In this document: piece by piece, positions 19,162 to 27,973 of the stretch
Layout of the letters: each line of letters begins with the position of its first letter
Position numbering within the stretch: position 1 is the stretch's first letter
Notes under the pieces: model-generated
Told to the model about the DNA's origin: nothing
Database searches by the model: none
The model's input: the letters and a program-made list of their open reading frames with translations, nothing else
Position numbers and translations under genes: made by a program
Assembly (NCBI GenBank): GCA_913060895.1
Contig: CAJXSN010000007.1
Coordinates: 62,001-126,000, forward strand
Length of the DNA: 64,000 bases
Direction: 5' to 3'
Source of the DNA: an uncultured Sphingomonadaceae bacterium
GTDB taxonomy: Bacteria > Pseudomonadota > Alphaproteobacteria > Sphingomonadales > Sphingomonadaceae

Positions 19162-19638
19162 ATGCTTGACGGCATCGAACCGCAATGGATCTGGGTTGCG
19201 CTGGGGCTGATACTGGCGGCAGCGGAGATGCTGGTGCCGGGCGTGTTTCTGATCTGGCTGGCCGTGGCGGCACTGGCCACGGGACTATTGACCTTCGTTT
19301 TCGATCTGGGCCCGGTTATGCAGGTCGTCCAGTTCGTGACTGTGGCGCTCATTTCCGTATTCAGTGCAAAACGTATCTTGCGCGACCGGCCCATCGTCAG
19401 TTCCGATCCGCTGCTCAACCAGCGCGGAGGGCGGTTGATCGGGCAGACTGCCGTGGTGTCGCAGCATTTCGAAGGCGGTACGGGCCGCATCCATGTGGGT
19501 GATAGCGATTGGCTGGCGCGTGGTTTCGACGTCGCCTTGGGCGATGTGGCCGTTGGCGAACGTGTGCGCATCACCGGCAATGATGGAGCGATTTTGCTGG
19601 TGGAGCCGCTGCAGCAGGTTCTGCCGGACGATACCTGA
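19162..19638 (+). CDS. NfeD family membrane protein
   Basis: A 158-residue partner of the upstream SPFH protein. Two to three hydrophobic helices (IWVALGLILAAAEMLVPGVFLIWL, and an adjacent LATGLLTFVF) are followed by a soluble OB-fold domain (LIGQTAVVSQHFEGGTGRIHVGDSDW and VAVGERVRITGNDGAILLVEP). NfeD proteins of this short type lack the ClpP-like protease domain and bind or stabilise the SPFH ring in the membrane. The gene pair is conserved from bacteria to archaea and the spacing of 9 bases implies one transcript. Confidence 0.93.
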   Translation: MLDGIEPQWIWVALGLILAAAEMLVPGVFLIWLAVAALATGLLTFVFDLGPVMQVVQFVTVALISVFSAKRILRDRPIVSSDPLLNQRGGRLIGQTAVVSQHFEGGTGRIHVGDSDWLARGFDVALGDVAVGERVRITGNDGAILLVEPLQQVLPDDT

Positions 19639-19659
19639 TACAGCCCTTGAAGGGTCTGC

Positions 19660-20616
19660 CTACATCTTTCCCGCACTGGCCAGTTTATCGGAAAACCGGC
19701 CATGCTTCCGGTAATGCGTCATCCAGCGGTCCAGATACAGATCGAGCGGCGCAGGCTCTATCCCGAACGCCTTGAACCCCTGATAATCGCCCGAAACCCG
19801 GCTTCCCTGCTTCAACAGCGTCCATTGGTCGCTGCCCATCGGTGTGCCGGGCAGCGCGGCGAACGCGCCCGACAGCGCATCGGGCATAGGCAGGAACGTT
19901 CGCTTGCGGCGCTGCGCATCGGCAATTTTCCGGTTGATTTCCATCATGGAAAGCGCGTCCGGCCCTCCCAGCTCGTAAGTTTTGCCGCCATGCTTGCCGG
20001 GGTTCTCCGCCGCCAGCACAACAGCCTCCGCGCAGTCGTCGACATGAACCAATTGCAGCTTCGCTTCCGGACCGAAGACGGGCAGCACCGGCATCATCTG
20101 AATGAGGCCGGCGAACATATTCAGGAAATTGTCGTCCTGCCCGAAAATGATCGACGGGCGGATCACGGTCGCCTTGGGAAATGCTTCCCGCACCAGTTGT
20201 TCGCCCAGAGCCTTTGCCTGCGCATATTCCGCACTGCTTTCGCTGTCCGCGCCAATGGCGCTCACTTGCACCATCGCGCTGCAACCTTCGGCGGTCGCGG
20301 CGGCGGCAATCGTGCCTGCCGCTTCGCCCATCAGGCGCATCAGATTACCCTCGAACGAACCGACCAGGTTGATCACAACGTCCGCACCCTGAACACAGGC
20401 CTGCACGCTGCGTTCGTCCAGAATATTGCACCGGGCGAACTGCAGCTGGCCCAGATTGGCAAGCGGCTTCAGCGTATAAGCCTGCTCTGGGTGACGGCTG
20501 GCCACCCGAAGCCGCGCGCCGCGCTCCAGCAGGGCCTGCGCAACATGCGTACCGAAGAAACCGCTGCCACCGAAGAGAGTGACAAGCTTGCCGGAAAGGG
20601 AAGAGCGAACGGGCAT
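19660..20616 (-). CDS. NDUFA9-like NAD(P)-binding protein (complex I-associated family)
   Basis: An atypical extended-SDR protein of about 318 residues. The start at 20616 gives MPVRSSLSGKLVTLFGGSGFFGTHVAQ with the GGSGFFG nucleotide motif at the expected place; a longer frame upstream is not needed. Middle segments VVINLVGSFEGN, AEYAQAKALGEQ and VIRPSIIFGQDDNFLNMF are typical of the NDUFA9/YfcH-type family. In alphaproteobacteria relatives are linked to assembly or stability of respiratory complex I, but many are unassigned. It is convergent with nfeD with 21 bases between. Confidence 0.85.
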   Translation of the reverse strand: MPVRSSLSGKLVTLFGGSGFFGTHVAQALLERGARLRVASRHPEQAYTLKPLANLGQLQFARCNILDERSVQACVQGADVVINLVGSFEGNLMRLMGEAAGTIAAAATAEGCSAMVQVSAIGADSESSAEYAQAKALGEQLVREAFPKATVIRPSIIFGQDDNFLNMFAGLIQMMPVLPVFGPEAKLQLVHVDDCAEAVVLAAENPGKHGGKTYELGGPDALSMMEINRKIADAQRRKRTFLPMPDALSGAFAALPGTPMGSDQWTLLKQGSRVSGDYQGFKAFGIEPAPLDLYLDRWMTHYRKHGRFSDKLASAGKM

Positions 20617-20851
20617 TATGCGTGGTCCTGAAAACGGTGTCTGCAAAGTGAATTTGAAGTGCGTGCGCTCTGCCTCAACCGCTCGCGCAGGGCAACTGTT
20701 CCGGTAATAGCCGGGGGCAACCCATTCCACCAGCCACACCATCCACCGCGCGATTGCAACAACCGTTGTTGACAGCCCGCCAGCCCCTTCGCTAGTGGCC
20801 CCCACTTACCGGCGACCCGGTGGCCCGATAGCCAAATGGATTCGCCCGTAT

Positions 20852-20938
20852 GCCCAGATGGCGGAATTGGTAGACGCGCATGCTTCAGGTGCATGTATTC
20901 GCAAGGATGTGGAGGTTCGAGTCCTCTTCTGGGCACCA
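20852..20938 (+). tRNA. tRNA-Leu (anticodon CAG), island attachment site
   Basis: An 87-base tRNA with acceptor stem GCCCAGA/TCTGGGC, discriminator A and encoded CCA. It has the D-arm GGCGGAATTGGTAGACGCGC, an anticodon loop CTTCAGG giving CAG, a long class II variable arm, and the T-arm GGTTCGAGTCC. The integrase gene begins 218 bases downstream, so the tRNA 3' end is almost certainly the attB-derived attL of the island. The tRNA itself is intact. Confidence 0.95.
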
Positions 20939-21156
20939 TTAACTCATTCCAAAGCATCCCAAAAAGGTCGACAAAACGGCAGATTTCTGCCATTTTCGAG
21001 CCTCACCTATCCCGGAATGTGTCAGGCGATTTCAGGCAATCCGGGGCCATGAGGTGCCATAGATAGGGCGATATGGCCCCGACCAGAATCTGATGGCCCC
21101 ATGACCCCTCAGCGCCCTCGTCGGTCCCCTCCAGGAATTGCTGAGGAGATTCGATC

Positions 21157-22371
21157 ATGGCGCTTACAGACCTAAAAATCCGGAACATCCGTCCGACCGA
21201 TAAAGTGACCCAGTTCACGGACGATCGCGGCCTCTATGTAGAGGTGCATCCGAACGGCTCAAAACTGTGGCGCTACAAATATCGTTATATGGGAAAGCAG
21301 AAGCGGCTGGCGCTTGGCCGCTATCCCGACGTCGGTCTCGCGGAAGCGCGGAAGCGGCGCGATGAAGCGCGAAGCAAGTTGGACGCGGGCGCTGATCCAC
21401 TTGCCGAGCGGAAACGCGAAAAGCTCGTCGCTGCGTTCAGCGCGGCGAACAGCTTTGCAGAGATAGCCAGAGAGTACATCGACAAGCGGGTCGCTGAGGG
21501 GCAATCGGAAGCGACGACTCAAAAAGCCAACTGGCTTCTTGAACAGCTCAAGCCGATCTGGACTTTTCCGGTTGCCGATATCAAGCCTGTCGACCTCTTG
21601 GCCGCGCTGAAGCGCATCGAGGCGCAGGGGAAACATGAGACGGCGCGGCGTTGCCGGTCTTTTGCCGGACGGGTCTTCCGCTATGCCGTTGCCACCGGGC
21701 GCGGCGAGACCGATCCGAGCTCAATCCTGCGCGGCGCGCTTATCGTACCGAAGGTTAAGCATCACGCGGCAATTCTTGATCCCGGGCAGATGGGCGAGCT
21801 TCTGCGCGCGATAGACGCCTATACGGGACACGCGATCACCCGCCTTGCCATGCAGGTTTCGCCCCACGCCATGGCACGGCCTGGCGAGTTGCGGATGGCG
21901 GAATGGTCGGAATTCGAACTCGACAACGCGGTTTGGAAAATCCCCGCCGAGCGTATGAAGATGCGCCGCCCTCACCAAGTCCCGCTGTCCCGGCAGGTAC
22001 TGGCATATCTGAAAGAGCTTTTTGCTCTCACTGGTCCCGACGGTTTTGTTTTTCCGGCCTTCCATACCTCGAGGCGGCCAATGAGCAAGAACACCGTCAA
22101 TCAGGCGTTCCGCCGAATGGGTTACGCAGCGGGAGAAGTGACGGCGCACGGGTTGCGGACCACCGCGTCGACGTTTCTGAACGAAAGCGGCAAATGGTCA
22201 CCGGGCGCGATTGAAAGGTCGCTTGCCCATGCCGATGCAAACAGCGTTCGCGCGATCTACAATCGAAGCCGCTATTGGGACGAGCGCGTAGCCATGCACC
22301 AATGGTGGAGCGATCATCTCGACATGCTTCGCGACGGCGCGGCCATTTTGCCCATCAGCAGATCGGCATGA
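21157..22371 (+). CDS. P4-type tyrosine site-specific integrase
   Basis: A 404-residue recombinase that would integrate and excise the island at the tRNA-Leu 3' end. The N-terminal arm-binding domain (ALTDLKIRNIRPTDKVTQF, and LALGRYPDVGLAEARKRRD) is of the DUF4102 type. A core-binding domain and a catalytic domain follow, with Arg in RPGELRMAEW, HGLRTTAST for the His-x-x-Arg box, and a nucleophilic Tyr in the RAIYNRSRYW region. Full length with TGAGGAG upstream. Its position right after a tRNA and its orientation away from it are standard for this family. Confidence 0.94.
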   Translation: MALTDLKIRNIRPTDKVTQFTDDRGLYVEVHPNGSKLWRYKYRYMGKQKRLALGRYPDVGLAEARKRRDEARSKLDAGADPLAERKREKLVAAFSAANSFAEIAREYIDKRVAEGQSEATTQKANWLLEQLKPIWTFPVADIKPVDLLAALKRIEAQGKHETARRCRSFAGRVFRYAVATGRGETDPSSILRGALIVPKVKHHAAILDPGQMGELLRAIDAYTGHAITRLAMQVSPHAMARPGELRMAEWSEFELDNAVWKIPAERMKMRRPHQVPLSRQVLAYLKELFALTGPDGFVFPAFHTSRRPMSKNTVNQAFRRMGYAAGEVTAHGLRTTASTFLNESGKWSPGAIERSLAHADANSVRAIYNRSRYWDERVAMHQWWSDHLDMLRDGAAILPISRSA

Positions 22372-22400
22372 TCAGGGCCGCACGGTCGGGCTGCCCCGGC

Positions 22401-22622
22401 CTAGTCGAAGTCAAACTCGTTCCGGGCATTGGCGACCCGATAGGCAGGCGGATCGGCAACCCAGCGGTTGATCTCCGCTTCACTCCAGCCAGCGCCGTGA
22501 ACGCTGATCGGTATTTGCGGCGGGAACGTCCCTTCGGCGATCTTGCGATAGACAGTCGAGCGCGACAGTCCGGTGCGATGAAGGACGGTTTTGAGGCGGA
22601 TGATACGGTCTGGTTCTGGCAT
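22401..22622 (-). CDS. AlpA family DNA-binding regulator
   Basis: A 73-residue MerR-like/AlpA excisionase-type protein: MPEPDRIIRLKTVLHRTGLS then RSTVYRKIAEGTFPPQIPI, followed by the family's GWSEAEINRWVADPPAYR. In P4-like islands AlpA controls the integrase or acts as an excision directionality factor. It sits convergently just behind the integrase with 29 bases between stops. The short start at 22622 is chosen because longer readings only add non-homologous sequence from the opposite strand of the gap. Confidence 0.9.
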   Translation of the reverse strand: MPEPDRIIRLKTVLHRTGLSRSTVYRKIAEGTFPPQIPISVHGAGWSEAEINRWVADPPAYRVANARNEFDFD

Positions 22623-22800
22623 GTTCGTAATTCCATTGCTTGGCGGTTGATGACACTCCCTGCGATGAAATTGACCGCTTCCCTCCGCGAGAAAAGAGTT
22701 TCTCCGGTGCAGCGAATTGCAGCGCAGAGAAAGCGGCGTGCGGCGGCCAACATTGTATAGTGTCACTTGACGCCGAACAGATGAATAGATAGGAACAGCT

Positions 22801-23091
22801 ATGCGAATCAGGAACGTGATCCACAAGGGATTGCGACGCTTCATCGAGAATGACGACGCCAGCGGGTTGCAGCCCGCCGTAGTCACCAAGGTGCGGCGCA
22901 TCGTTTCCTTCCTCCAAGATATGGAGCGTGAGAACGAGCTGCGCACCGTGCCTAGCTGGAAAGCACACATGCTGACCGGCGGTCGCAAAGGAACGTGGAG
23001 CCTGTTCGTCACGAAGAATTGGCGGATGACATTCCGCATCGACCGGGAAGAGATCGAGATCATCGACCTCGATTATGAAGATTACCACTAG
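22801..23091 (+). CDS. higB: HigB-type RelE-superfamily toxin
   Basis: A 96-residue toxin expected to cleave mRNA at the ribosome. It has the HigB outline: an N-terminal helix with LRRFIENDDASGLQP, the strand region LRTVPSWKAHMLTGGRKGTWSLFVTKNWRMTFRI, and an acidic C-terminus IDLDYEDYH with the catalytic-type His. The toxin gene precedes its antitoxin, the reverse of most pairs and typical of hig. Its stop is 9 bases before the higA start. It lies within the island and may stabilise it. Confidence 0.92.
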   Translation: MRIRNVIHKGLRRFIENDDASGLQPAVVTKVRRIVSFLQDMERENELRTVPSWKAHMLTGGRKGTWSLFVTKNWRMTFRIDREEIEIIDLDYEDYH

Positions 23092-23100
23092 GAGGTGGCC

Positions 23101-23436
23101 ATGAGCGCAATCGCAGGCATCCGCATGAAGAACCCCGCGCATCCGGGCGGCTTCGTGAAGTCGGAGATTATCGAGCCGCTTGGGCTTTCGGTGACTGCGG
23201 CGGCTCAGGTGCTAGGTGTCACGCGCGCGACACTATCGACCTTGCTCAACGAGCATTCGCAGCTTTCGTCCGAAATGGCTCTGCGGATCGAGAAGGCGTT
23301 CGGCGTATCGATGGATACGCTGATGCGGATGCAGAACAGTTACGATATCGCGCAGGCGAGGAAGCGCGAAGGGGAAATCAACGTAGCGCCGTATAAGGGG
23401 CTTCGCGACGACGCCCGGCGGTCCGCTGCACTCTGA
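23101..23436 (+). CDS. higA: HigA-type antitoxin, XRE family
   Basis: A 111-residue helix-turn-helix antitoxin that binds HigB and represses the operon. The sequence MKNPAHPGGFVKSEIIEPLG is the HigA signature, followed by the HTH (LSVTAAAQVLGVTRATLSTL) and a helical tail ending DDARRSAAL. The ATG at 23101 is five bases after AGGAGG (23090-23095), better than the GTG at 23095 that lies within that site. The C-terminal coding part abuts the AIPR remnant. Confidence 0.93.
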   Translation: MSAIAGIRMKNPAHPGGFVKSEIIEPLGLSVTAAAQVLGVTRATLSTLLNEHSQLSSEMALRIEKAFGVSMDTLMRMQNSYDIAQARKREGEINVAPYKGLRDDARRSAAL

Positions 23437-23437
23437 G

Positions 23438-24448
23438 CGCCGCGTTGTCCTCTACAGAACGCACAACCACCCATTCCACGTGCGTTTGGAAGAGCTCTCT
23501 CGTCGACTCTGGGCACCCGCTCAGCAGGGAGCCCAGCGGGAAACCAAATGGTTCTATGAGCGCGCACGAGGCCAGTACGCTGACGCTCAGTCCAAGCTGA
23601 CCGCCGGTGAACAGAAGCGATTCAAGGCCGAGAACCCGAAATCCCAGATGTTTACCAAAACCGATTTGGCCAAGTTCGAGAACACATGGGACGAGCATCC
23701 GCGCTGGGTAAATCTCGGTGCTCAGAAGAACTTCGCCAAATACGCCCATCGCATCGGCAAGGAGTGGGAGAAGGGTCCTGATGGCTTCAATGAATTTTAT
23801 TTCCGCCGCGCAGTCGCAAGCGGGATAATTTTTCGGGCGGTGGAAAAGCTTGTTTCCTCGCAACAATGGTACAACGGCGGCTATCGCGCCAACATAGTTG
23901 CCTACACTATTGCTGTGCTAAGCGAGATTACGAAGCGTCAGAATCAGAGCTTGGACTTCCAGCGGATATGGAATGCGCAGCGAATCAACAAAACCTTGGA
24001 ACAGGTTCTGAGTATCGTTGCCAAAGCCGTGAATGATGACATTACCAAACCTGCACAGGGCATCTCGAACATCTCGGAATGGTGCAAAAAAGATGCCTGC
24101 TGGACCCGTATCCAGGCTCAGATTGACAGGATTGAACCCGAGCTGCCCGATGAGTTCTGGGACGAACTTGTCTCTGCCGATGAAGCGGCGATCGAGGCGA
24201 AGTCAGCCAAGAAAACCCAGAAGATTGACAACGGCATCGACGCGCAACGCAAGGTTATCGGCATCCCGGCATCAGACTGGCGGAGAATCGAGGAGTTGCT
24301 TGCGGTGCGACGCCTGTTAACCCCCAAAGAGATGGGCATTCTGAAAATTGCGACGCAGATGCCTTCAAAGATCCCGACCGAAAAGCAGTGCGCTGTTTTG
24401 CTGGACACAATTGAGAAGGCGCGGGCAGAAGGTATGTCCCTTCCTTGA
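23438..24448 (+). pseudogene. Truncated AIPR (abortive infection phage resistance) protein, C-terminal part only
   Basis: The frame is open from about 23438 and reads RRVVLYRTHNHPFHVRLEEL, then SRRLWAPAQQGAQRETKWFY and ARGQYADAQ. Further on come TDLAKFENTWDEHPRWVNLG and YFRRAVASGIIFRAVEKLV. These are the C-terminal landmarks of AIPR-family proteins, which usually have some 300-400 residues ahead of this point. Here the N-terminal half is absent and the frame runs straight out of higA, with no ribosome site at the first GTG (23480). So a deletion has joined hig to the tail of an AIPR gene. It may be inert, or translated by coupling. Confidence 0.72.
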
Positions 24449-24461
24449 CCGGCTGCCTACA

Positions 24462-26219
24462 TCAGACAGCAGCACTCCACATATCCTCGAAGCGGATCGT
24501 CCTGCCGTCAATTTCAAACGAGTAAGGGAGAGGTTTTCGCATCTCGATGCGGCTCTGTTCTGCAAAAATTCTGCTGTGAATCTCTGAGAGAACCCGCTCA
24601 GAAGGACCAACCTCGTAGCGCAGGCGAACAAACTGGTTCCAGTTGCAGGCTGCTATATTCTCGTTGGTCAAAGCGTATCCGTAGCTTTTGAAACGCGCAC
24701 CGGACCTTCCGACTGCGAACATCATCACCCGGCTGGGGACAGCTCCGTTGGGGAGCTTCAGCTTGAGGGCTCGGCAGAGCTCAGTCTCGCCGAATTCTTC
24801 AATCCAATCCTCCACCTGGTCCGCCCACAAGCTGACGCGCTCAACAAAGTTCTTCGCCTTGCTCCTGATAGCTCTGAGCCGGTTCGAGGCGAGATCCTGC
24901 CATTTGAGCTGAAACAGACCGAGTTCGCCAGTCGTCATATCCAGCACTGCGGCATCTATGTCGGTGACGAGCTGGCCGTCTCTCTTTAGTCGCGTGGGAA
25001 GCTCTACAACCTGATACCGGCTGCCTTCAAAAAGAGCGTAAAGATCCGCAGTCATCCATTGTTCTCTCGGTTGCCTTATCGACTGAGCCGTCGCGGGATT
25101 GCGGCATTCATTGAGCATTCTGATTGCAGTAAAGGGGTTGCGGAAGATGCTGCTGACGGGAGCAAGCCAGTAGCCTTCGGAGATTTCCAGTAGCATCGGC
25201 ATGAGGGGTGTAGGTTCAGCACCGAAATATGCGGCGTCATCGCGTGTCACCACGATTGCGCGCAGGGCTGCTTCGACCCTCCCAGCATCGATCCCGGTGA
25301 AAGAGGAGATTGATTCGACGAGTTCATCCGGCTTTTTCCAGATTGTCAGGCTCATACAGTAATTGATGCTCGAGAGGCGTTTGTTTCCAACACCGACAAT
25401 CCAGATGTGCTTCAGATAAAAGCTGGCAAGCATCATCACCACGGCGGCAACGTCTGCCCCGTTCAGTTGATTTCCTTGGACGTCTGGATGAATCCCGGCT
25501 TCAGCCCGCCATTCCAGAGCTTTCGGGCCGACAAGTTCGATAAAGTGCGCATCGAGCCTTGGATCGGCGTCGTAGCCAATCATGGTTCCGCAGCCTGTCT
25601 CAAACGGGAAGACAAGAGATGCGGCAAGCTCATCAACTTCGTCAGGGGCGAGCCTCCCGACGGTCGTTGTTTCTTCGGTACCGCTCAAAGCTTTTTCGAG
25701 CGCTTCGGCTTCCAGCTGGTCAAGAAAATGATCACTGTCCTCGCCGACCGTGAACTTAAGGCTGATTCCACTTTCGGTTTCGCTTCCTGCTAGGAAACCG
25801 TGGAACGACATATCTGCAGCCTTTTGAAGGACCGCATACTGGCCGAAGGCATGGAGAATGGATCGAGCATGCGAGCGGGTAGTGGACGTGCTTTCCTGAA
25901 TCGGAATCCCGCAGATCTTTGGCAGCCTCGGCAATACATAATGCACAAGGGGGGTCCAGCCTCGGCACATTACGTCGAAGGCTGGATAGGGGAGATGGTG
26001 GCTTTCGCCCTCGCTGGAGCCCATCAGGACATTTTCATAGTCGATAACCCGGGCGGCCTCGATCAGGATTGCTGTGCAGAGCATGTCGTCGAAGTCGTCC
26101 AGCCGATTGCGGATGGCAGCAAGATGTGATGACGCCAATTTGGAGAGAGTTTCACTGAGAATGTTGGCTGGTATTGTCATCAGGTTGGCAATTAAGCACC
26201 GATGAAGATTCATGGCCAT
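24462..26219 (-). CDS. Unknown island protein, possible PD-(D/E)XK nuclease domain
   Basis: About 585 residues, not recognised. The N-terminal 300 residues are mixed alpha/beta without a clear motif. Around residues 418-438 the stretch DIDAAVLDMTTGELGLFQLK has the spacing of a PD-(D/E)XK nuclease core (Asp, then Glu, then Gln-x-Lys), next to basic RSKAKNF. The end is beta-rich (PLPYSFEIDGRTIRFEDMW). The start is uncertain: ATGs at 26219, 26213 and 26180 are all possible, and the reading frame continues upstream as unlikely Arg/Pro-rich sequence. Convergent with the AIPR remnant, 13 bases apart. A defence or restriction role is inference from motif and place. Confidence 0.6.
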   Translation of the reverse strand: MAMNLHRCLIANLMTIPANILSETLSKLASSHLAAIRNRLDDFDDMLCTAILIEAARVIDYENVLMGSSEGESHHLPYPAFDVMCRGWTPLVHYVLPRLPKICGIPIQESTSTTRSHARSILHAFGQYAVLQKAADMSFHGFLAGSETESGISLKFTVGEDSDHFLDQLEAEALEKALSGTEETTTVGRLAPDEVDELAASLVFPFETGCGTMIGYDADPRLDAHFIELVGPKALEWRAEAGIHPDVQGNQLNGADVAAVVMMLASFYLKHIWIVGVGNKRLSSINYCMSLTIWKKPDELVESISSFTGIDAGRVEAALRAIVVTRDDAAYFGAEPTPLMPMLLEISEGYWLAPVSSIFRNPFTAIRMLNECRNPATAQSIRQPREQWMTADLYALFEGSRYQVVELPTRLKRDGQLVTDIDAAVLDMTTGELGLFQLKWQDLASNRLRAIRSKAKNFVERVSLWADQVEDWIEEFGETELCRALKLKLPNGAVPSRVMMFAVGRSGARFKSYGYALTNENIAACNWNQFVRLRYEVGPSERVLSEIHSRIFAEQSRIEMRKPLPYSFEIDGRTIRFEDMWSAAV

Positions 26220-26289
26220 AGCTGCCCTGCGGGCAACCCGCTCTATCCGCTGCGCGGACCGGGCCTGTAGTCCCGGCCCATCCGGGTGA

Positions 26290-26756
26290 CGATCGGGAGC
26301 AGGGGAGTTGATGAGCGGGAATGTTCGAGGACGCGCTCGGTCCCGCGCTTTGCGCTCCTGCGGGCGCGGCTTCCTTGAACTGACCCGCAGGCGCTCTCGC
26401 CTCTCTTCTTGCCGGGCGAGCGCCGGTCGCGCGCTCGATTGCGTCAGCGGCGCTGCATCTGCGATGCAACAGCCTTGCCGCGCACTCGGCTTACCGACAC
26501 ATCGCCCGCCTGCGTCGCGCCGTGCGAGGGCGCCGTTTTCGTGAGCCGCTGACGCGGCTCGCGGCAGCGCCTGACGGCACAGCATTTGCGTTGAGGGAAC
26601 GCCAAGGGCTTTGCCCTCTCGTTCCCAAACCGGAAATAGACACCCCCTTGTGGCGGGCGTTACCCGCTGGCCCGCGCCAAGGGCGTCGATTCCGGTTTTC
26701 CCTCCCCCACCCATCCTCGCCGGAAGGCAGAGCCGCATGCCGCAGGCAGTGCGGCT
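26290..26756. repeat. Hairpin-rich non-coding segment
   Basis: The 560-base gap 26220-26778 has no convincing ORF but many perfect short hairpins. TGCATC-TGC-GATGCA is at 26454-26468, GAGCCGC-TGAC-GCGGCTC at 26543-26560, and GGGAACG/CGTTCCC at 26595-26626 with a nested GGGC-TTT-GCCC. GCGGG-CGTTA-CCCGC is at 26653-26667, and AGCCGCA/TGCGGCT at 26731-26756 with a nested TGCC-GCA-GGCA. A 13-base direct repeat (GCCATAGCTGCCC at 26215 and 26961) brackets the region. Role unknown; it could be a secondary origin, an RNA or a remnant. Confidence 0.55.
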
Positions 26757-26778
26757 TTCAGCCGGAGGGAAGAGGGAC

Positions 26779-26961
26779 ATGACGGACTTTCTGTTGCTGT
26801 ATCGGGCGTGCGGAGCGGAGACGCGCGACGACTATCTGCGTTCGCTGGCGCATGACAACGGTCTGCCGCTGGAATGTGTGCGCACCATCGCCGACCGGCT
26901 TGGCGAGCACGAGGATTTCGGAGCGCTGGTGCTGATCTGCGAAGATCGCGGAGCGCGGTAG
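26779..26961 (+). CDS. Small conserved-looking hypothetical protein
   Basis: A 60-residue acidic protein, MTDFLLLYRACGAETRDDY... ending EDRGAR, with a strong GGAGGGAAGAGGG site ahead of the ATG. It looks helical and soluble. Small genes of this kind sit beside relaxase modules on sphingomonad elements, but I cannot name it. The good ribosome site and ordinary composition support a real gene despite its size. Confidence 0.6.
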   Translation: MTDFLLLYRACGAETRDDYLRSLAHDNGLPLECVRTIADRLGEHEDFGALVLICEDRGAR

Positions 26962-26998
26962 CCATAGCTGCCCGCGCATTGATTTCAGCAGCCGAAAA

Positions 26999-27925
26999 TC
27001 AAGCGGATTGAGCGGCGCTCTCGAGTTTAGAAATCCGCTCGAAGCAGACTTCGTGAACGACGCGGCCCAGTTCCTCGACCTGCTCGCCGAGCCACTCCAG
27101 CTCTTCCTTGGTGATACGGTAATGCTTCGAATAGCGTACTTTCACATAGGCCTCTTTGAGCTGTTCGAAGCACGCGCGGTCGCGCTTCGTTTCGCGCGGC
27201 CAGACATAGGTCAGGCGCGGGTCGATGCGCTCAGCCTGGGTGCGCAGGAAACCGAGGTTGTGCACGTGCGGCGTGTAGAAGGTGCAGACGAGCAAGACGG
27301 TATGGTAGAGACGCTCGCAAGCTTGGTGCAGGTCGAAAGCGGCCTTCTTTAGGTCACCATCGTCGACCGCATGGCTGTATCCGCGCATAAAGCTCTGAGC
27401 GCTCGGCAACCAATCCTCGAAATACTCCTTCGCCATCGCCAGCGCCTGCTTCGGTGTTTTTGGCTTTGGCGTGTGCAGTTCGGTGTCGTCGGACTGGTAG
27501 AGCGCCACTCCGTCATTCTTGACGTCCATAAAGAAGTAACGCCCGTGCGCGAGACTATCGTTCACTTCCTGCAGGGTGTGCACGATGAAGTTGACCGGTG
27601 TCTTGAGCGTACCCGTGACGCCGTATTCGCGCATCAGCCGGTCATCGAGCTTGGCCCAGTATTTGACCCTGTCGGTCAGCCGCTGGTCGTTGACGATGAT
27701 AAGCAGATCGTAATCCGACTGATAGCCCTTCGCGGTATGCGGTTCGTCGACCTAGGTGCCGCGCGCATAGCTGCCATAAAGGATGACCTTCAGAATTCTT
27801 CTGGCCTTTTTCCACTCATGCTTTGCGAGCGCAAAAGCGTCGTCGAACTCCTCGAAGATCAACTGCACCACGCGCTCCAGCTCGCGCTGTTTCTGTGGTG
27901 GGAGATGGTCGAGATCGCTTCGCAT
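26999..27925 (-). pseudogene. MNT-HEPN fusion (nucleotidyltransferase + HEPN) with amber stop
   Basis: Read through, this is a roughly 308-residue protein. It starts MRSDLDHLPPQKQRELERVV, has the nucleotidyltransferase motif VILYGSYARG and, after the break, KGYQSDYDLLIIVND with the two metal-binding Asp. A HEPN domain follows, with YSHAVDDGDLKKAAFDLHQA and CERLYHTVLLVCTF (a Rx4-6H-like RLYHTVLL site). At 27752-27754 a TAG interrupts between GSYARGT and VDEPHT, where relatives carry Trp in ...RGDWVD; a single TGG-to-TAG change explains it. MNT-HEPN pairs act as toxin-antitoxin or defence modules by AMPylating the HEPN RNase. Third in the traC-traD string. Confidence 0.85.
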
Positions 27926-27973
27926 TTGTTTCAGCCTAGCAAAGCCGGACTCGACCTGCACCCTGTATTCGCG

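Noticed and set aside
19660-20805. Longer form of the NDUFA9-like protein
   Set aside because: The extra 63 residues have no homologous look, whereas the ATG at 20616 places the GGSGFFG motif at the normal distance.
23497-23513. TCTGGGCACC, resembling the tRNA-Leu 3' end, as a possible attR
   Set aside because: Only about 10 bases match and they lie within the AIPR coding sequence; too short and the wrong context.
26220-26780. Upstream extension of the unknown island gene and Arg-rich ORFs in the gap
   Set aside because: Translations are Arg/Pro/Ala-rich noise over a hairpin-dense segment; a start at 26219 or later is more sensible.
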